Shown: in pieces, positions 38,971-48,344 of the stretch
How the letters are laid out: each line of letters opens with the position of its first letter
Position numbering within the stretch: the first letter of the stretch is position 1
Origin: Paenibacillus sp. P25
GTDB taxonomy: Bacteria; Bacillota; Bacilli; Paenibacillales; NBRC-103111
Reading direction: 5' to 3'
DNA: 64,000 nucleotides
NCBI GenBank assembly: GCA_024704175.1
Contig: CP085629.1
Location: 1,302,001-1,366,000, forward strand
Translations under genes and position numbers: made by a program
Notes under the pieces: generated by a model
Databases searched by the model: none
What the model was told of the DNA's origin: nothing
The model's input: the letters and a program-made list of their open reading frames with translations, nothing else

Positions 38971-39579
38971 ATGAGTACAATGGAAATGGACAAGCTGTCC
39001 GGGCCGCCGCGGGATGCTCTTGCCGAGATCCGTGCCCGGACTTCCACTCTTCCGGCCATTTGGCTGGTCGGCGGGAGCACCGGTTTACTGCTGCAGGGCG
39101 TGCGGTTGTCGTCACCTCCCCGGGATCTGGATATTTATGCGGACCGGCCGGATGCGGAGGCTCTGCACCAGGCGCTGAAGGAAAGGTCAACGGACGAGCA
39201 GGCGGAGAGCCAAACGCCAATCTATCAATCGGTTTTGAGCCATTACGAGATCGGCGGGGCCAAGGTCGAACTGGTCGGCGCCTTTGAAGTGAATGCGCTA
39301 GGTCGCCGCTACGTGGTGGAAGCGGGCTTTCTTGAGAATACGTATTCGCCGATATGGGAGTCCGAATTTACCGGAGGGCAGGGGATCCGCCTGATGCCGC
39401 TCGCCCATGAGTCGCTGTTCAATATGCTGAGAGGCCGCAGCGACCGCTACGAAGCGATCGGACAGGTCTGCAGGGAGCATCCGGAGCGGCATCTGCCCGT
39501 ACTTGAGACCCTGCTTGCCCGCAACCGATTCACGCGGGAAGCGGCGGACCTCGCCCGGCGTCTAATCGGCGGCAAATAA
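38971..39579 (+). CDS. Nucleotidyltransferase-fold protein
   Basis: The product, about 202 residues, has a minimal nucleotidyltransferase signature: WLVGGSTGLLLQGV followed by PRDLDIYADRP, i.e. GGS plus the DxD metal pair. The rest is helical, with FNMLRGRSDRYEAIGQV. This resembles AbiEii/MNT-like or tRNA-modifying nucleotidyltransferases, but no antitoxin-like partner is adjacent. It lies between two ferredoxin genes. Function is not assigned. Confidence 0.7.
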   Translation: MSTMEMDKLSGPPRDALAEIRARTSTLPAIWLVGGSTGLLLQGVRLSSPPRDLDIYADRPDAEALHQALKERSTDEQAESQTPIYQSVLSHYEIGGAKVELVGAFEVNALGRRYVVEAGFLENTYSPIWESEFTGGQGIRLMPLAHESLFNMLRGRSDRYEAIGQVCREHPERHLPVLETLLARNRFTREAADLARRLIGGK

Positions 39580-39607
39580 CGAGAACCCAGTTGGAGGAAG
39601 AACGGGA

Positions 39608-39955
39608 ATGCCTCTCATTACTTTTTTACCCGATACCAAATCACTGCAGGTCCGCCCCGGAACCACGGTTCTGGATGCCGCAGGGAAGGCGCGCGTCCCG
39701 ATTCGGGTACGCTGCGGAGGCAAGGCATCCTGTCTGATGTGCAAAGTGACCGTGGACCCGGAGCAGGCAGCGGGTCTGGCTTGTCCCAACCGGAACGAAG
39801 AGCTGAAGCTCGGAAGCCTGCTGGAACAAGGCTACCGGCTAGCCTGCCAGGCCAAAATCATCGGGGATACGGTCGTAACGCTTCCGGAAGATCCGCTGAA
39901 GAGCGCGATCCGGCGGCAGTTGGAACGCCAAAGGGAGGAGGATAACGGCATATGA
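39608..39955 (+). CDS. [2Fe-2S] ferredoxin, second copy
   Basis: A 115-residue plant-type ferredoxin with an intact ligand set: CGGKASCLMCKV and the distal Cys in YRLACQAKI. The N-terminus LQVRPGTTVLDAAGKARVPI is typical. A charged C-terminal extension (RRQLERQREEDNG) follows. It overlaps the start of the yphF-like lipoprotein gene by four bases (ATGA). Redox partners are unknown. Confidence 0.88.
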   Translation: MPLITFLPDTKSLQVRPGTTVLDAAGKARVPIRVRCGGKASCLMCKVTVDPEQAAGLACPNRNEELKLGSLLEQGYRLACQAKIIGDTVVTLPEDPLKSAIRRQLERQREEDNGI

Positions 39956-40674
39956 AATCCGGTTTGAGCGCCGCTATCATCCTTGTATTGATGATAGCCT
40001 TAAGCGGATGCATGTACCCGAACGAATTGAAGAAGCAGAACCAGATCGCAAGCGGTGAATATATCGTATTGGTGCAGAATGCGATCGATCAATACAAGGC
40101 GAAGACGGGTGTGCTTCCGATCAAGAACAGCGACGAAATGACGCCGCTTTATGAGAAATATCCGATCGATTTCTCCAAGCTTCGCGGACGCTACCTAAGC
40201 GAAGTACCCGCCAATGCCTTTGAGAACGGCGGTTCGGCGATGTACGTGCTCGTCGACGCGGAAACGAAGCCGACCGTCAAAATGATGGATCTGACCTCAT
40301 TCCAGCAGACCGTGGAGCTGCAGAAGCAAATTGATGATTATAAAGCACGCACGGGCGAGTCGCCCTTCGGCGAGCCGGTTGCCAAGGGTTTCCACTTCAT
40401 CGATTTTGACAAACTGAAGATGAAGCCGGAGCAGGTCCGCAGCGTTTATTCGCCTCAGCAAATGCTGCCCTTCCTCTTGCACGATTCCGGGCGCGTCACG
40501 ATTGACTACGCTCCGGAAATCATGAAGCTGATCGACAAAGAGAAGCTTCAAAGCAAGCTGGACGGAAGCGAGGATTTACGGGAGCCGCTGGTCAAGGAAT
40601 CCCCGTTCGTACCCGCCAGGTCGTACGCATACCGCTGGCAGAACGGGACGCCGGTGCCGATCACGGCCCCCTAG
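39952..40674 (+). CDS. yphF: YphF-like lipoprotein
   Basis: A predicted lipoprotein: signal AAIILVLMIALSGC ends in an LSGC lipobox with Cys at residue 20. The mature part of about 220 residues has no enzyme motif; YIVLVQNAIDQYKAKTGVLPI and a similar QIDDYKARTGESPF form a weak internal repeat. It occupies the yphF position directly before spoIVA. A hairpin terminator follows. Confidence 0.85.
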   Translation: MKSGLSAAIILVLMIALSGCMYPNELKKQNQIASGEYIVLVQNAIDQYKAKTGVLPIKNSDEMTPLYEKYPIDFSKLRGRYLSEVPANAFENGGSAMYVLVDAETKPTVKMMDLTSFQQTVELQKQIDDYKARTGESPFGEPVAKGFHFIDFDKLKMKPEQVRSVYSPQQMLPFLLHDSGRVTIDYAPEIMKLIDKEKLQSKLDGSEDLREPLVKESPFVPARSYAYRWQNGTPVPITAP

Positions 40675-40681
40675 CGAAACG

Positions 40682-40725
40682 AAGCCTCTATCAACCTTTA
40701 ATTTCAGGTGATAGAGGCTTTTCTT
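40682..40725 (+). terminator. Rho-independent terminator after yphF
   Basis: AAGCCTCTATCAACCT pairs with AGGTGATAGAGGCTT around a short AT-rich loop, then TTCTTTG. Confidence 0.85.
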
Positions 40726-40844
40726 TGTTTTCAGCTAGAATAACCTGCACAGGGAACACATATATTTTGTCAGAGATGAAGCCTTGAGGACCTGCGAGCA
40801 GGGGATTCCGGCAGCGACCTGACAAAAATAAAAAATAGAAAGGG

Positions 40845-40873
40845 GTCATAATCTTGAAATTCAAACATATATT
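40845..40873 (+). promoter_or_regulatory. Possible sigma E promoter of spoIVA
   Basis: GTCATAAT (40845-40852) and CATATATT (40866-40873), 13 bases apart, resemble the sigma E consensus halves. Transcription would start about 50 bases before the TTG of spoIVA. Known sigma E control of spoIVA in B. subtilis supports this; the match is approximate. Confidence 0.4.
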
Positions 40874-40932
40874 TGTACTAGTCCGAAGCATGTACGAGTT
40901 TCGTCTTAAACCACCTGTAGGAGGGATTCTCA

Positions 40933-42413
40933 TTGGAAAAAGTAGATATCTTTAAGGACATTGCAGAGCGTACTGGCGGGGATATTTACCTGGGGGTCGT
41001 TGGAGCGGTCCGTACGGGAAAATCAACGTTCATCAAGCGCTTTATGGAATCGGTTGTCCTGCCCAACATTCAAAACGAAGCCGACCGTATAAGGGCAACC
41101 GACGAGTCGCCGCAAAGCGCGCGCGGGCCGAACCATCATGACGACGGAGCCGAAATTCGTACCGAACACCGCAGTTCAGCTTCATGTTGCTGAAGGACTG
41201 AATGTTAACGTACGTCTTGTGGATTGCGTCGGATACGTGGTCGAGGGCGCTAAAGGCTACGAAGACGAGAACGGGCCGCGCATGATCAATACCCCTTGGT
41301 TTGACGAAGCAATCCCTTTTCAGGAAGCGGCTGAAATCGGCACGCGCAAAGTAATCCAGGAGCATGCCACGCTCGGCGTCGTCATCACGACGGACGGCAC
41401 GATAGCCGAAATTCCGCGCTCCTCTTATGTCGAGGCGGAAGAGCGGATTATTCATGAGCTGAAAGAGGTCGGCAAGCCCTTCATCGTCATCGTCAACTCG
41501 ACCAAACCGCAGAGCGATTCGGCCCAAGAGCTCCGCAGACCAGCTGCAGGCTCAGCATGACGTGCCGGTTGTCGTTACGAGCGTTGCCAATATGAATGAA
41601 GACGATATGACCGGCGTCCTGCGCGAAGTGCTGTACGAATTCCCGGTACACGAAGTGAATGTCAATCTGCCGAGCTGGGTGATGGTGCTGGAAGAAAATC
41701 ACTGGCTTCGTTCGCACTTTGAAACGTCGGTGCGCGAGACCGTGCAGGACATTCGCAGGCTTCGGGACGTGGACCGGGTGGTCAGCAACTTCGAAGAATA
41801 TGAATTTATCGACCGGGCGGCGCTGGCCGGCATGAATATGGGCCAAGGCGTGGCTGAAATCGATTTGTATGCCCCCGACGAGCTGTACGACCGTATTCTG
41901 ATGGAAGTCGTCGGCGTCGAAATCCGCGGCAAGGATCACCTGCTGCAGCTCATGCAGGACTTTACTCACGCCAAGCGGGAGTATGATCATTTTGCCGAAG
42001 CGCTGGAGATGGTCAAGACGACAGGCTACGGCATTGCGCCGCCGACCCTCGCGGAGATGGCCCTGGACGAACCCGAGCTTATCCGTCAAGGCGCGCGCTT
42101 CGGAGTTCGCCTGAAGGCGACGGCTCCGTCGATTCATATGATCCGCGTCGATGTGGAATCCGAATTCTCCCCGATTATCGGGACAGAGAAGCAAAGCGAG
42201 GAGCTTGTACGCTATCTGATGCAGGATTTCGAGGACAACCCGCTAAAGATTTGGGAATCGGACATCTTCGGCAGATCGCTGCATTCGATCGTCAGGGAAG
42301 GCATCCAAGGGAAGCTCGCCATGATGCCGGACAATGCGCGCTACAAGCTTCAGGAAACGCTCGGCCGGATTATCAACGAAGGCTCAGGCGGGCTCATCGC
42401 TATAATCCTATAA
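40933..42413 (+). CDS. spoIVA: Stage IV sporulation protein A (apparent frameshifts)
   Basis: SpoIVA is the ATPase that polymerises around the forespore as the coat basement layer. The TTG at 40933 follows GTAGGAGGGA and gives EKVDIFKDIAERTGGDIYLG with the Walker A-like GAVRTGKST. The frame changes at 41118-41123 (GCGCGC for GCAGC) and 41529-41540. Restored segments read PQSAAGRTIMTTEPKF and QELRDQLQAQHDVPV, as in the family. TDESPQS just before the first break should be TDELPQS (GTCGC for GCTGC). The conserved C-terminus INEGSGGLIAIIL is intact. Confidence 0.96.
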
Positions 42414-42429
42414 AGCGTCAAATTGGGTT

Positions 42430-42456
42430 AAAATGCACTCCTGCGGGTGCATTTTT
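42430..42456 (+). terminator. Rho-independent terminator after spoIVA
   Basis: AAAATGCAC pairs with GTGCATTTTT around TCCTGCGG. Confidence 0.85.
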
Positions 42457-42466
42457 ATCTTTTTAC

Positions 42467-42495
42467 TTGAAAAAGCTTTAGTCCTGTATTACTAT
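42467..42495 (+). promoter_or_regulatory. Candidate sigma A promoter of hbs
   Basis: TTGAAA at 42467-42472 and TACTAT at 42490-42495 are 17 bases apart, about 105 bases before the hbs start. HU is strongly expressed in growing cells, which fits a housekeeping promoter. Confidence 0.4.
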
Positions 42496-42600
42496 AAACT
42501 TGATTTCTTTGCGGGAGTTCGCATGGAATGTATATTTTTCTCTGAAACGGTTAACAAAGAGATGTAAGAGTAAGGTTTTCTCGGGGGAGGTGAAAGTGGC

Positions 42601-42873
42601 ATGAATAAATCCGATTTGATCAATAAAGTGGCTGAGAGCTCCGAGCTTTCCAAGAAAGATGCAACCAAAGCGGTTGAAGCGGTCTTCGAAGCCATTTCCG
42701 AGGCCTTGCAAAACGGCGATAAAGTACAACTGGTCGGATTCGGCAACTTCGAAGTTCGCGAGCGTTCCGCCCGTAAAGGACGCAACCCGCAAACCGGTGA
42801 GGAGATCGAAATCCCTTCCAGCAAAATCCCGGCGTTTAAGCCTGGCAAAGCGCTGAAGGACGGAATCCAATAA
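42601..42873 (+). CDS. hbs: DNA-binding protein HU
   Basis: HU is the main nucleoid architectural protein. The 90-residue sequence is near-identical to Bacillus HBsu across the DNA-binding arm: [21 protein letters not shown], then [22 protein letters not shown] precedes the ATG. A terminator follows. It is intact. Confidence 0.97.
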   Translation: MNKSDLINKVAESSELSKKDATKAVEAVFEAISEALQNGDKVQLVGFGNFEVRERSARKGRNPQTGEEIEIPSSKIPAFKPGKALKDGIQ

Positions 42874-42907
42874 TACGTTAGCAATGAAGTTCTACATAGT
42901 GGAAGGG

Positions 42908-42944
42908 CGTCCGGACGATATAAGCGTTCGGGCGTTCTTTTTTT
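42908..42944 (+). terminator. Rho-independent terminator after hbs
   Basis: CGTCCGGACG pairs with CGTTCGGGCG (with G-T wobbles) around a seven-base loop, followed by TTCTTTTTTT. Confidence 0.8.
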
Positions 42945-43022
42945 CGGTGACGTCTTTACAAAGTCTTTTCATTGTTATATAATTCTCGTTGCCGGAAAAT
43001 TATTGTTCTGGCAACCGCATAT

Positions 43023-43099
43023 CGGGGTATGGCGCAGTCTGGTAGCGCGCACCCTTGGGGTGGGTGAGGCCGTGGGTTCGAATCCCGCTACTCCGACCA
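43023..43099 (+). tRNA. tRNA-Pro (anticodon GGG)
   Basis: The 77-base gene folds as a cloverleaf: acceptor CGGGGTA with TACTCCG, D arm with GCGCAGTCTGGTAGCGC, anticodon stem CACCC/GGGTG with loop TTGGGGT (anticodon GGG), T arm GTGGG-TTCGAAT-CCCGC, discriminator A and an encoded CCA. A terminator hairpin follows nine bases later. Confidence 0.95.
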
Positions 43100-43107
43100 T
43101 GAGAAGA

Positions 43108-43132
43108 ACACCGTCGATGCCGGTGTTTTTTT
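43108..43132 (+). terminator. Rho-independent terminator after tRNA-Pro
   Basis: ACACCG pairs with CGGTGT around a loop of seven bases, followed by TTTTTT. Confidence 0.85.
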
Positions 43133-43261
43133 AATTTTCCCCGAACCGTCAAATTTGACATCCGATTGTTAAAAAATTGTGAAGCATTTTTCGTTTTTAT
43201 TTGTTATACTTAGGTGAATTTATTTTTATGGCTAGGCAAAGGTATAGGGGAATTGGAAGGA

Positions 43262-44185
43262 ATGAGCGCTAATTTCAAGAGGTGGGCAGCATCGAACGAC
43301 TGGACGATGTACGGTATTCTCGCCTCAATCTTTCTGGTCTGGCGGATCGGCGTCGTCGGCAACTGGAGCATCGAATGCTGGATACTGCTTCTTATCTGTC
43401 TGATGGGCATCCGGAAAGACCAAATCGATGTGGATTGGAAACGTTTTTTTGTAGTAGGTATTCCCCTGCTTGGCATATTTTATTATTTCTACGGCTCCGG
43501 CAACGGACTCTGGTGGAAAATCGCGAATTGGATGTTTGAGAACAACCGCCATCCGTGGAAATGGGACGACATGATGAACAGTATCCCGCTGAACAACGCG
43601 GCATGGGCCCGGGCCTTTCACCATCCCATACTCGACAACGTCATGGCTTGGATTTATAATTACGGCTTTGTGCTGTCTCTGTGGATTTGCTTAATTCGCA
43701 GCTACTGGACGAAGAGCATCAAGAAGATGATGTCTTACGCTTTGTCCGGCCATCTGCTGCAGTTTCCGCTGATTTTGCCGTTTTATAACCTGATTCTTCT
43801 GCGCGAAGTCTGGTGGGTAAAAGGACAGCCGGATCTATTGAAACGTCATTTTGCTACAGAGAACGATATGCTGGTGAATGTCATGAACTGCTTCCCGAGC
43901 ATGCATACTTCGATATCCTTTGCGATGCTGCTCCTGGCTCTGCGGGAGAAGGACCGCATCTTTAAATACATGATGGTGACTTATTGCGCCGCCATTATTT
44001 ATTCCACGATGTATCTGCAGATTCACTGGGTGCTTGACGTCATCGCAGGGATGATTTTTGCTTATGTTACGGTGAAAATCGCCGACTTCCTGATCCATTG
44101 GGCGGCGAAGCTCGTACCGAGCCGTTTCAAGGGCTTTTATAACCGCAAACAAACGGCTTATGCCAATGAATCGGTCGTCGCCTAA
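43262..44185 (+). CDS. PAP2-superfamily membrane phosphatase
   Basis: A membrane phosphatase or phosphotransferase of the type 2 phosphatidic acid phosphatase superfamily. Conserved residues are NCFPSMHTSISFAM (SxHT) and STMYLQIHWVLDVIAG (His-x3-Asp region), with six or so hydrophobic segments. I choose the ATG at 43262, with AGGGGAA upstream; a GTG at 43214 would lie too close to the TATACT box. It resembles the inositolphosphotransferase (Aur1/Ipt1) branch. The substrate is unknown. Confidence 0.85.
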   Translation: MSANFKRWAASNDWTMYGILASIFLVWRIGVVGNWSIECWILLLICLMGIRKDQIDVDWKRFFVVGIPLLGIFYYFYGSGNGLWWKIANWMFENNRHPWKWDDMMNSIPLNNAAWARAFHHPILDNVMAWIYNYGFVLSLWICLIRSYWTKSIKKMMSYALSGHLLQFPLILPFYNLILLREVWWVKGQPDLLKRHFATENDMLVNVMNCFPSMHTSISFAMLLLALREKDRIFKYMMVTYCAAIIYSTMYLQIHWVLDVIAGMIFAYVTVKIADFLIHWAAKLVPSRFKGFYNRKQTAYANESVVA

Positions 44186-44279
44186 GGGCAGCGATTTTTT
44201 TGTAGGGTTAAGTTGACATCGGTATATTTTTTTTGCATCATTAAGGGGAGAGGCAGACGAGCGGAGAGGAGAGAAGAGC

Positions 44280-44504
44280 ATGGATACAAACCAGGGTGAT
44301 TTCTTTTTGATTAAAGCCAAGGATAACGGGGTGCAGGTCATCGGATTAACGCGGGGACAGGACACCAAGTTTCATCATACGGAGAAGCTGGACAAAGGCG
44401 AAGTGATGCTGGCTCAGTTTACCGAGCATACTTCGGCGATCAAGATTCGCGGGAAAGCCGTAATTATGACCAAATTCGGCACGGTCGATACGACAGAGGA
44501 ATAA
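44280..44504 (+). CDS. mtrB: Tryptophan RNA-binding attenuation protein TRAP
   Basis: TRAP assembles as an 11-subunit ring that, when loaded with tryptophan, wraps RNA carrying (G/U)AG repeats. The 74-residue sequence carries the family core: [30 protein letters not shown], then [19 protein letters not shown]. The tryptophan-binding and KKR-type RNA-contact positions appear present. Its evident target, an 11-triplet leader, lies 10 kb downstream before trpE. folE (mtrA), its usual upstream neighbour in B. subtilis, is absent here. Confidence 0.97.
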   Translation: MDTNQGDFFLIKAKDNGVQVIGLTRGQDTKFHHTEKLDKGEVMLAQFTEHTSAIKIRGKAVIMTKFGTVDTTEE

Positions 44505-44613
44505 TTTATTAACCGGTGCAGGCATAGCCTGCTTTTTTTCGTTGTACAATGATAAAGAAAAGGCTGGAGGCCAAGCATAAAGATACCGGCAAACTCGAAG
44601 GAGGATCCCGCTC

Positions 44614-45133
44614 ATGAAATGGGTTACGCGGTTGGCGATTACAACTTTCCTTTCCATAGCCGTAGCGTTCGGGCTGTCGATGGTATCGCGGCTGGACCAA
44701 ACGGTCAGCGTATTCAGCACGGTCAAAGCGCGACCGGTGAGTGAGAGCAATATCGTGGACGTGGTATCCAAGCTGCAGCTTCATCTGCGAATCCGGAGGG
44801 TGGAAGTCAGCCATTCGATTGTCAGTATCGACCTGTCCGCCTCCAAAGCCGCCGAGAATACGGATATCATGAAGGATTTGTTCGAAATTCCGAAGGGCAT
44901 GTTCGCAAGTTCCACCAACATCAACCAGGTGCTGGTCCGCGTTCTGGACGCTTCCAACGAACAGGGGGAGCGCACAGCTTCTCGTTGCAAGCGATGCCAG
45001 GCGGGAGAAATGGTCGCCGAACGAGCCCAAGCTGAATCCTCAAAGTGCAGACGAACTCCAGGAGTATCTGGAAACCCATTACCGGATGACCTATACGCCC
45101 AGGTGGCAGGACCGGCAAAAGGAAAAAAACTGA
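44614..45133 (+). CDS. Uncharacterised membrane-anchored protein before hepS (apparent frameshift)
   Basis: The product begins with one transmembrane or signal segment (LAITTFLSIAVAFGLSMV). An extracytoplasmic domain follows: VEVSHSIVSIDLSASKAAENTDI, then NINQVLVRVLDAS. The frame changes at 44971-44978, where ACGCAGC seems reduced to ACAGC. Restored, the end reads QLLVASDARREKWSPNEPKL to RWQDRQKEKN. I do not recognise a named family. It lies between mtrB and hepS, as hypothetical proteins often do in Paenibacillus. Confidence 0.7.
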
Positions 45134-45221
45134 AGTCTGAAAAATATGCGAAACCGATCCGGTTATGCTATAATAGTTTGGATGGAGAACGAGATTGAAC
45201 GTACGGTTCGGAGGCTTACAT

Positions 45222-46086
45222 ATGAACTCTTATCGAATTCCGGAAATCGCCAAAAAATATATGGAACACGACATGATTCAAAAGCATACGGATCTGCCGC
45301 AATTTCCTGATTTCCGAACACGGCTGTTGTATGCTTTTTTGAATAGACACAGCGTACTGGCCGGACACAGCGAGCTTTATTCGCTCGTGACCTCGCTGGT
45401 TCAGCTCGGGCTGGATACGCATGAAATGGTCAGCACGACCAACGACCAGAAGGAACAGAAGGCGGCTAGGTCGCGGCAGTTAAAAGTGCTGGCCGGCGAT
45501 TACTTCAGCAGCTGCTTTTATTATTTGCTGTCGCATGCGGGGCATATCGATCTGGTCGGCAAGCTGTCGCAGGCGATCTGCGAAGCCAACCGGCTGAAGA
45601 TGAATTTGTATATGCTGATGAAACAGCTGAAAATGACGGCGGACGATTATATCCGCCACACGGTAGAAGTGAAGGCGCAGGTTTTTATGTCCTTTGCGGC
45701 ACTGCTGGAGGATCGGTTTCATGCGGTATGGCCGGAGCTACTTCATCTGTTCACCCGCTGCGAAGTGCTTCTCCAGGAGATTCAGCGGGCGGAATCGGCG
45801 CAGGAGTACAGGGACAGCTGGGGTTATTGGCATGTGCTTCAAACGGGTACCAAGGAAGAACGGAAGCTGCTTCAGGCAGGGGAAGCCGACGCTTCGAAGC
45901 TTCGTTCCCTGTGGATGAAGTACAAGGTGACGCCCGCAGCTGTACCAGCCGCTGAGCAGCTGCATAGATGAACTGCAGGATAAGCTGCAGGGGCTCGATT
46001 CAGATAAGCTGAGCAAGGAATTGCAGCAGATCGGGGAACCGTTCCGCCGCTATCTATCGGCCCCGCGCGCTATTGAGGAAGTTTGA
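45222..46086 (+). CDS. hepS: Heptaprenyl diphosphate synthase component 1 (apparent frameshift)
   Basis: HepS is the non-catalytic subunit that sets chain length together with HepT, making the C35 side chain of menaquinone-7. The N-terminus reads MNSYRIPEIAKKYMEHDMIQ; helices with HSVLAGHSELYSLVTSLVQLGL and DDYIRHTVEVKAQVF follow. An extra C before GCAGC at 45933-45939 breaks the frame. Restored, it continues TPQLYQPLSSCIDELQDKLQ to the end APRAIEEV. GGAGG stands upstream of the ATG at 45222. It is followed 14 bp later by menG. Confidence 0.88.
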
Positions 46087-46100
46087 GGTGACCTAAGAAT

Positions 46101-46826
46101 ATGCAGGGCAAGTCCAAAGAACAGTTTGTTCATTCGGTCTTTGAGAGCATTGCGCCCAAATACGACCTGATGAACGATATTTTAAGTTTCCGGCGGCATA
46201 AGGTCTGGAGACAATTCACCATGAAGCAAATGAACGTGAGGCCCGGCAGCTCGGCGATCGATCTTTGCTGCGGCACCTGCGATTGGACGATCAGTCTGGC
46301 GCAGGCCAGCGGAAATGGCCCGATCGTCGGGCTTGATTTCAGCCAAAACATGCTCGATGTGGGAGCGGACAAGGTGGAGAAGCTCGGGCTGGACAAGCAA
46401 ATCCGGCTGATTCAAGGCAATGCGATGGAACTGCCCTTCGAGGACAATTCCTTCGACTACGCGACGATCGGGTTCGCCCTCCGCAACGTCCCCGACCTGG
46501 TGAAGGTGATCGAAGAAATGCAGCGCGTGGTAAAGCCTGGAGGGCTTGTCGTCTCGCTGGAACTGTCGAAGCCGACATGGCGACCGTTTAAATCCATTTA
46601 CTATTTTTATTTTCAACGCGTTCTGCCCCTGCTCGGCAAGCTGATCGCCAAACGCTATGAGCAGTATAAATGGTCGCCCGAATCGCTGATTCATTTCCCG
46701 GATCACAAGCAGCTGGCCGATATTTTCCGCAAGACGGGACTTGCCGAAGTGAAGGCTTATCCTCTTACTGGCGGCATCGCGGCACTTCACATCGGAAGGA
46801 AACCGCAATCGGACAACCAAAGCTGA
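46101..46826 (+). CDS. menG: Demethylmenaquinone methyltransferase
   Basis: MenG (UbiE family) methylates demethylmenaquinone using S-adenosylmethionine, the last step of menaquinone synthesis. The 241-residue protein has VHSVFESIAPKYDLMNDILSF, the SAM-binding IDLCCGTCDW, and GFALRNVPDL. It is intact and nested in the hepS-hepT block. Confidence 0.96.
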   Translation: MQGKSKEQFVHSVFESIAPKYDLMNDILSFRRHKVWRQFTMKQMNVRPGSSAIDLCCGTCDWTISLAQASGNGPIVGLDFSQNMLDVGADKVEKLGLDKQIRLIQGNAMELPFEDNSFDYATIGFALRNVPDLVKVIEEMQRVVKPGGLVVSLELSKPTWRPFKSIYYFYFQRVLPLLGKLIAKRYEQYKWSPESLIHFPDHKQLADIFRKTGLAEVKAYPLTGGIAALHIGRKPQSDNQS

Positions 46827-46843
46827 GGGAGATGTAGGACATC

Positions 46844-47718
46844 ATGATATGGAGAAAGACGAAAATATTTCTGGAAATGATCAAAATCGAACATACGCTG
46901 TTCGCACTGCCATTCGCGTTCATGGGGGCCTTGCTCGGATCGGTAGTGAAATTTCATCATCTTCCTTCGTGGCCACAGATCGGCTGGATTCTGCTGGCTA
47001 TGATCGGAGCGCGCAGCGCGGCAATGGGACTCAACCGGGTCATCGACAAAGTCTTTGACGCCAAGAACCCGAGGACGTCCATGCGGGCGATTCCGGCCGG
47101 CCTGATTTCATCGAAAGAAGCCATTATCTTTGTTATCATTTCTTTGATTGTATTATTTGTGGCCGCTTATAATCTGAGTCCGATCTGTATCAAATTGATG
47201 CCGATCGCCGTGTTCCTGTTAGTTTTTTATTCCTATACCAAACGGTTTACATGGGCGTGTCATATCTATCTGGGGATGACGGTAGCTTTGGCTCCGCTGG
47301 GAGGCTGGGTCGCCGTAACGAATGAATTCTCCTGGACCGCGATTGTGTTCTATGTGGCCATTGTCTTCTGGCTCGCGGGCTTTGATACGATTTACGCTAC
47401 CCAGGACGTGGATTTCGACCGGAAGGAAGGTCTTCATTCCATCCCTTCCAAATTCGGCATTCCGAAGGCGCTGCTCATTGCCCGCTGGTTTCATATCGTC
47501 ACCGCTGCAGGTTTCATCGGCCTGTTTTTTTAACGAACTTGAGCTGGGTCTATCTCGCCGGGGTGCTCATCGCTTATGCGCTGCTCATGTACGAGCATTT
47601 GATCGTGAAGCCGACCGATCTGACCCGCCTCAATACAGCATTTTTTACGCTGAACAGTACGTTAAGCATCGTCGTCTTCCTGTTTACGCTGATTGATTTG
47701 GTGGTGTTTAAGGGATGA
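46844..47718 (+). CDS. UbiA-family prenyltransferase, probably MqnP (apparent frameshift)
   Basis: A membrane aromatic prenyltransferase. The first Asp-rich site is GLNRVIDKVFDAKNPRT and the second is YATQDVDFDRKEG, with eight or so hydrophobic spans. A T run at 47525-47531 is one short, so the frame stops at GFIGLFF. With eight T it continues LTNLSWVYLAGVLIAYALLM to the end LIDLVVFKG, overlapping ubiX by ATGA. Given mqnA and a ubiX-like gene beside it, the substrate is likely a futalosine-pathway naphthoate rather than 4-hydroxybenzoate or DHNA. Confidence 0.87.
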
Positions 47719-48344
47719 AGAAGCCTTGGGTTATCGGCATGACCGGCGCCAGCGGTGCGGCCTACGGCGTTCGGTTGTGCCGTTTTATGCTGTCCCGGGG
47801 TGAGCATGTGCATCTGATCGTGACCGATGCCGGCTGGCGCGTGCTTAAAGAAGAGCTGGGCTGGGATACGGCAAGGAGAAGCGATACGCTGGAGCGGCAA
47901 TTCGGCGGACTGCCGGGCAAGCTTGAATATTACCCGGTGCTGGATATCGGAGCCAAGACCGCCAGCGGCTCTTTCCTGACGCAGGGCATGGTCGTCGTCC
48001 CATGTTCAATGGGGACGCTGTCCGGCATTGCGAACGGCGCATCGGACAACCTGCTTGAGCGGACGGCGGATGTCATGCTGAAGGAAGGCCGCAAGCTGAT
48101 CCTTGTTCCGAGAGAGACGCCGCTGCATGCAATCCACCTGGAGAATATGCTGAAGCTGGCCCGGATGGGCGTCAGGATCATCCCCGCCATGCCGGCCTTT
48201 TATCAGGGTCCGCAGACGCTGGATGATATCGTCGATTTTATGGCAGGAAAAATATTGGACGCAATGGAAATCGAACATCAACTGTTTAAAAGATGGGGTA
48301 TGCCAAATGACGAAGAAACCGACGATCCGCATCGGCCGCATTGA
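47715..48344 (+). CDS. ubiX: UbiX-family flavin prenyltransferase
   Basis: UbiX prenylates FMN to the cofactor used by UbiD-type decarboxylases. The 209-residue protein shows GMTGASGAAYGVRL near the start, VPCSMGTLSGIANGASDNLLERTADVMLKE, and RETPLHAIHLENML. In the futalosine pathway a UbiX/UbiD pair is thought to decarboxylate the prenylated naphthoate. No ubiD is visible in this window. It overlaps mqnA by 38 bases. Confidence 0.93.
   Translation: MKKPWVIGMTGASGAAYGVRLCRFMLSRGEHVHLIVTDAGWRVLKEELGWDTARRSDTLERQFGGLPGKLEYYPVLDIGAKTASGSFLTQGMVVVPCSMGTLSGIANGASDNLLERTADVMLKEGRKLILVPRETPLHAIHLENMLKLARMGVRIIPAMPAFYQGPQTLDDIVDFMAGKILDAMEIEHQLFKRWGMPNDEETDDPHRPH

Noticed and set aside
38971..39579. 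AbiE-type toxin of a toxin-antitoxin or phage-defence pair
   Set aside because: Only the nucleotidyltransferase core is recognisable and no adjacent antitoxin-like gene exists; neighbours are ferredoxins.
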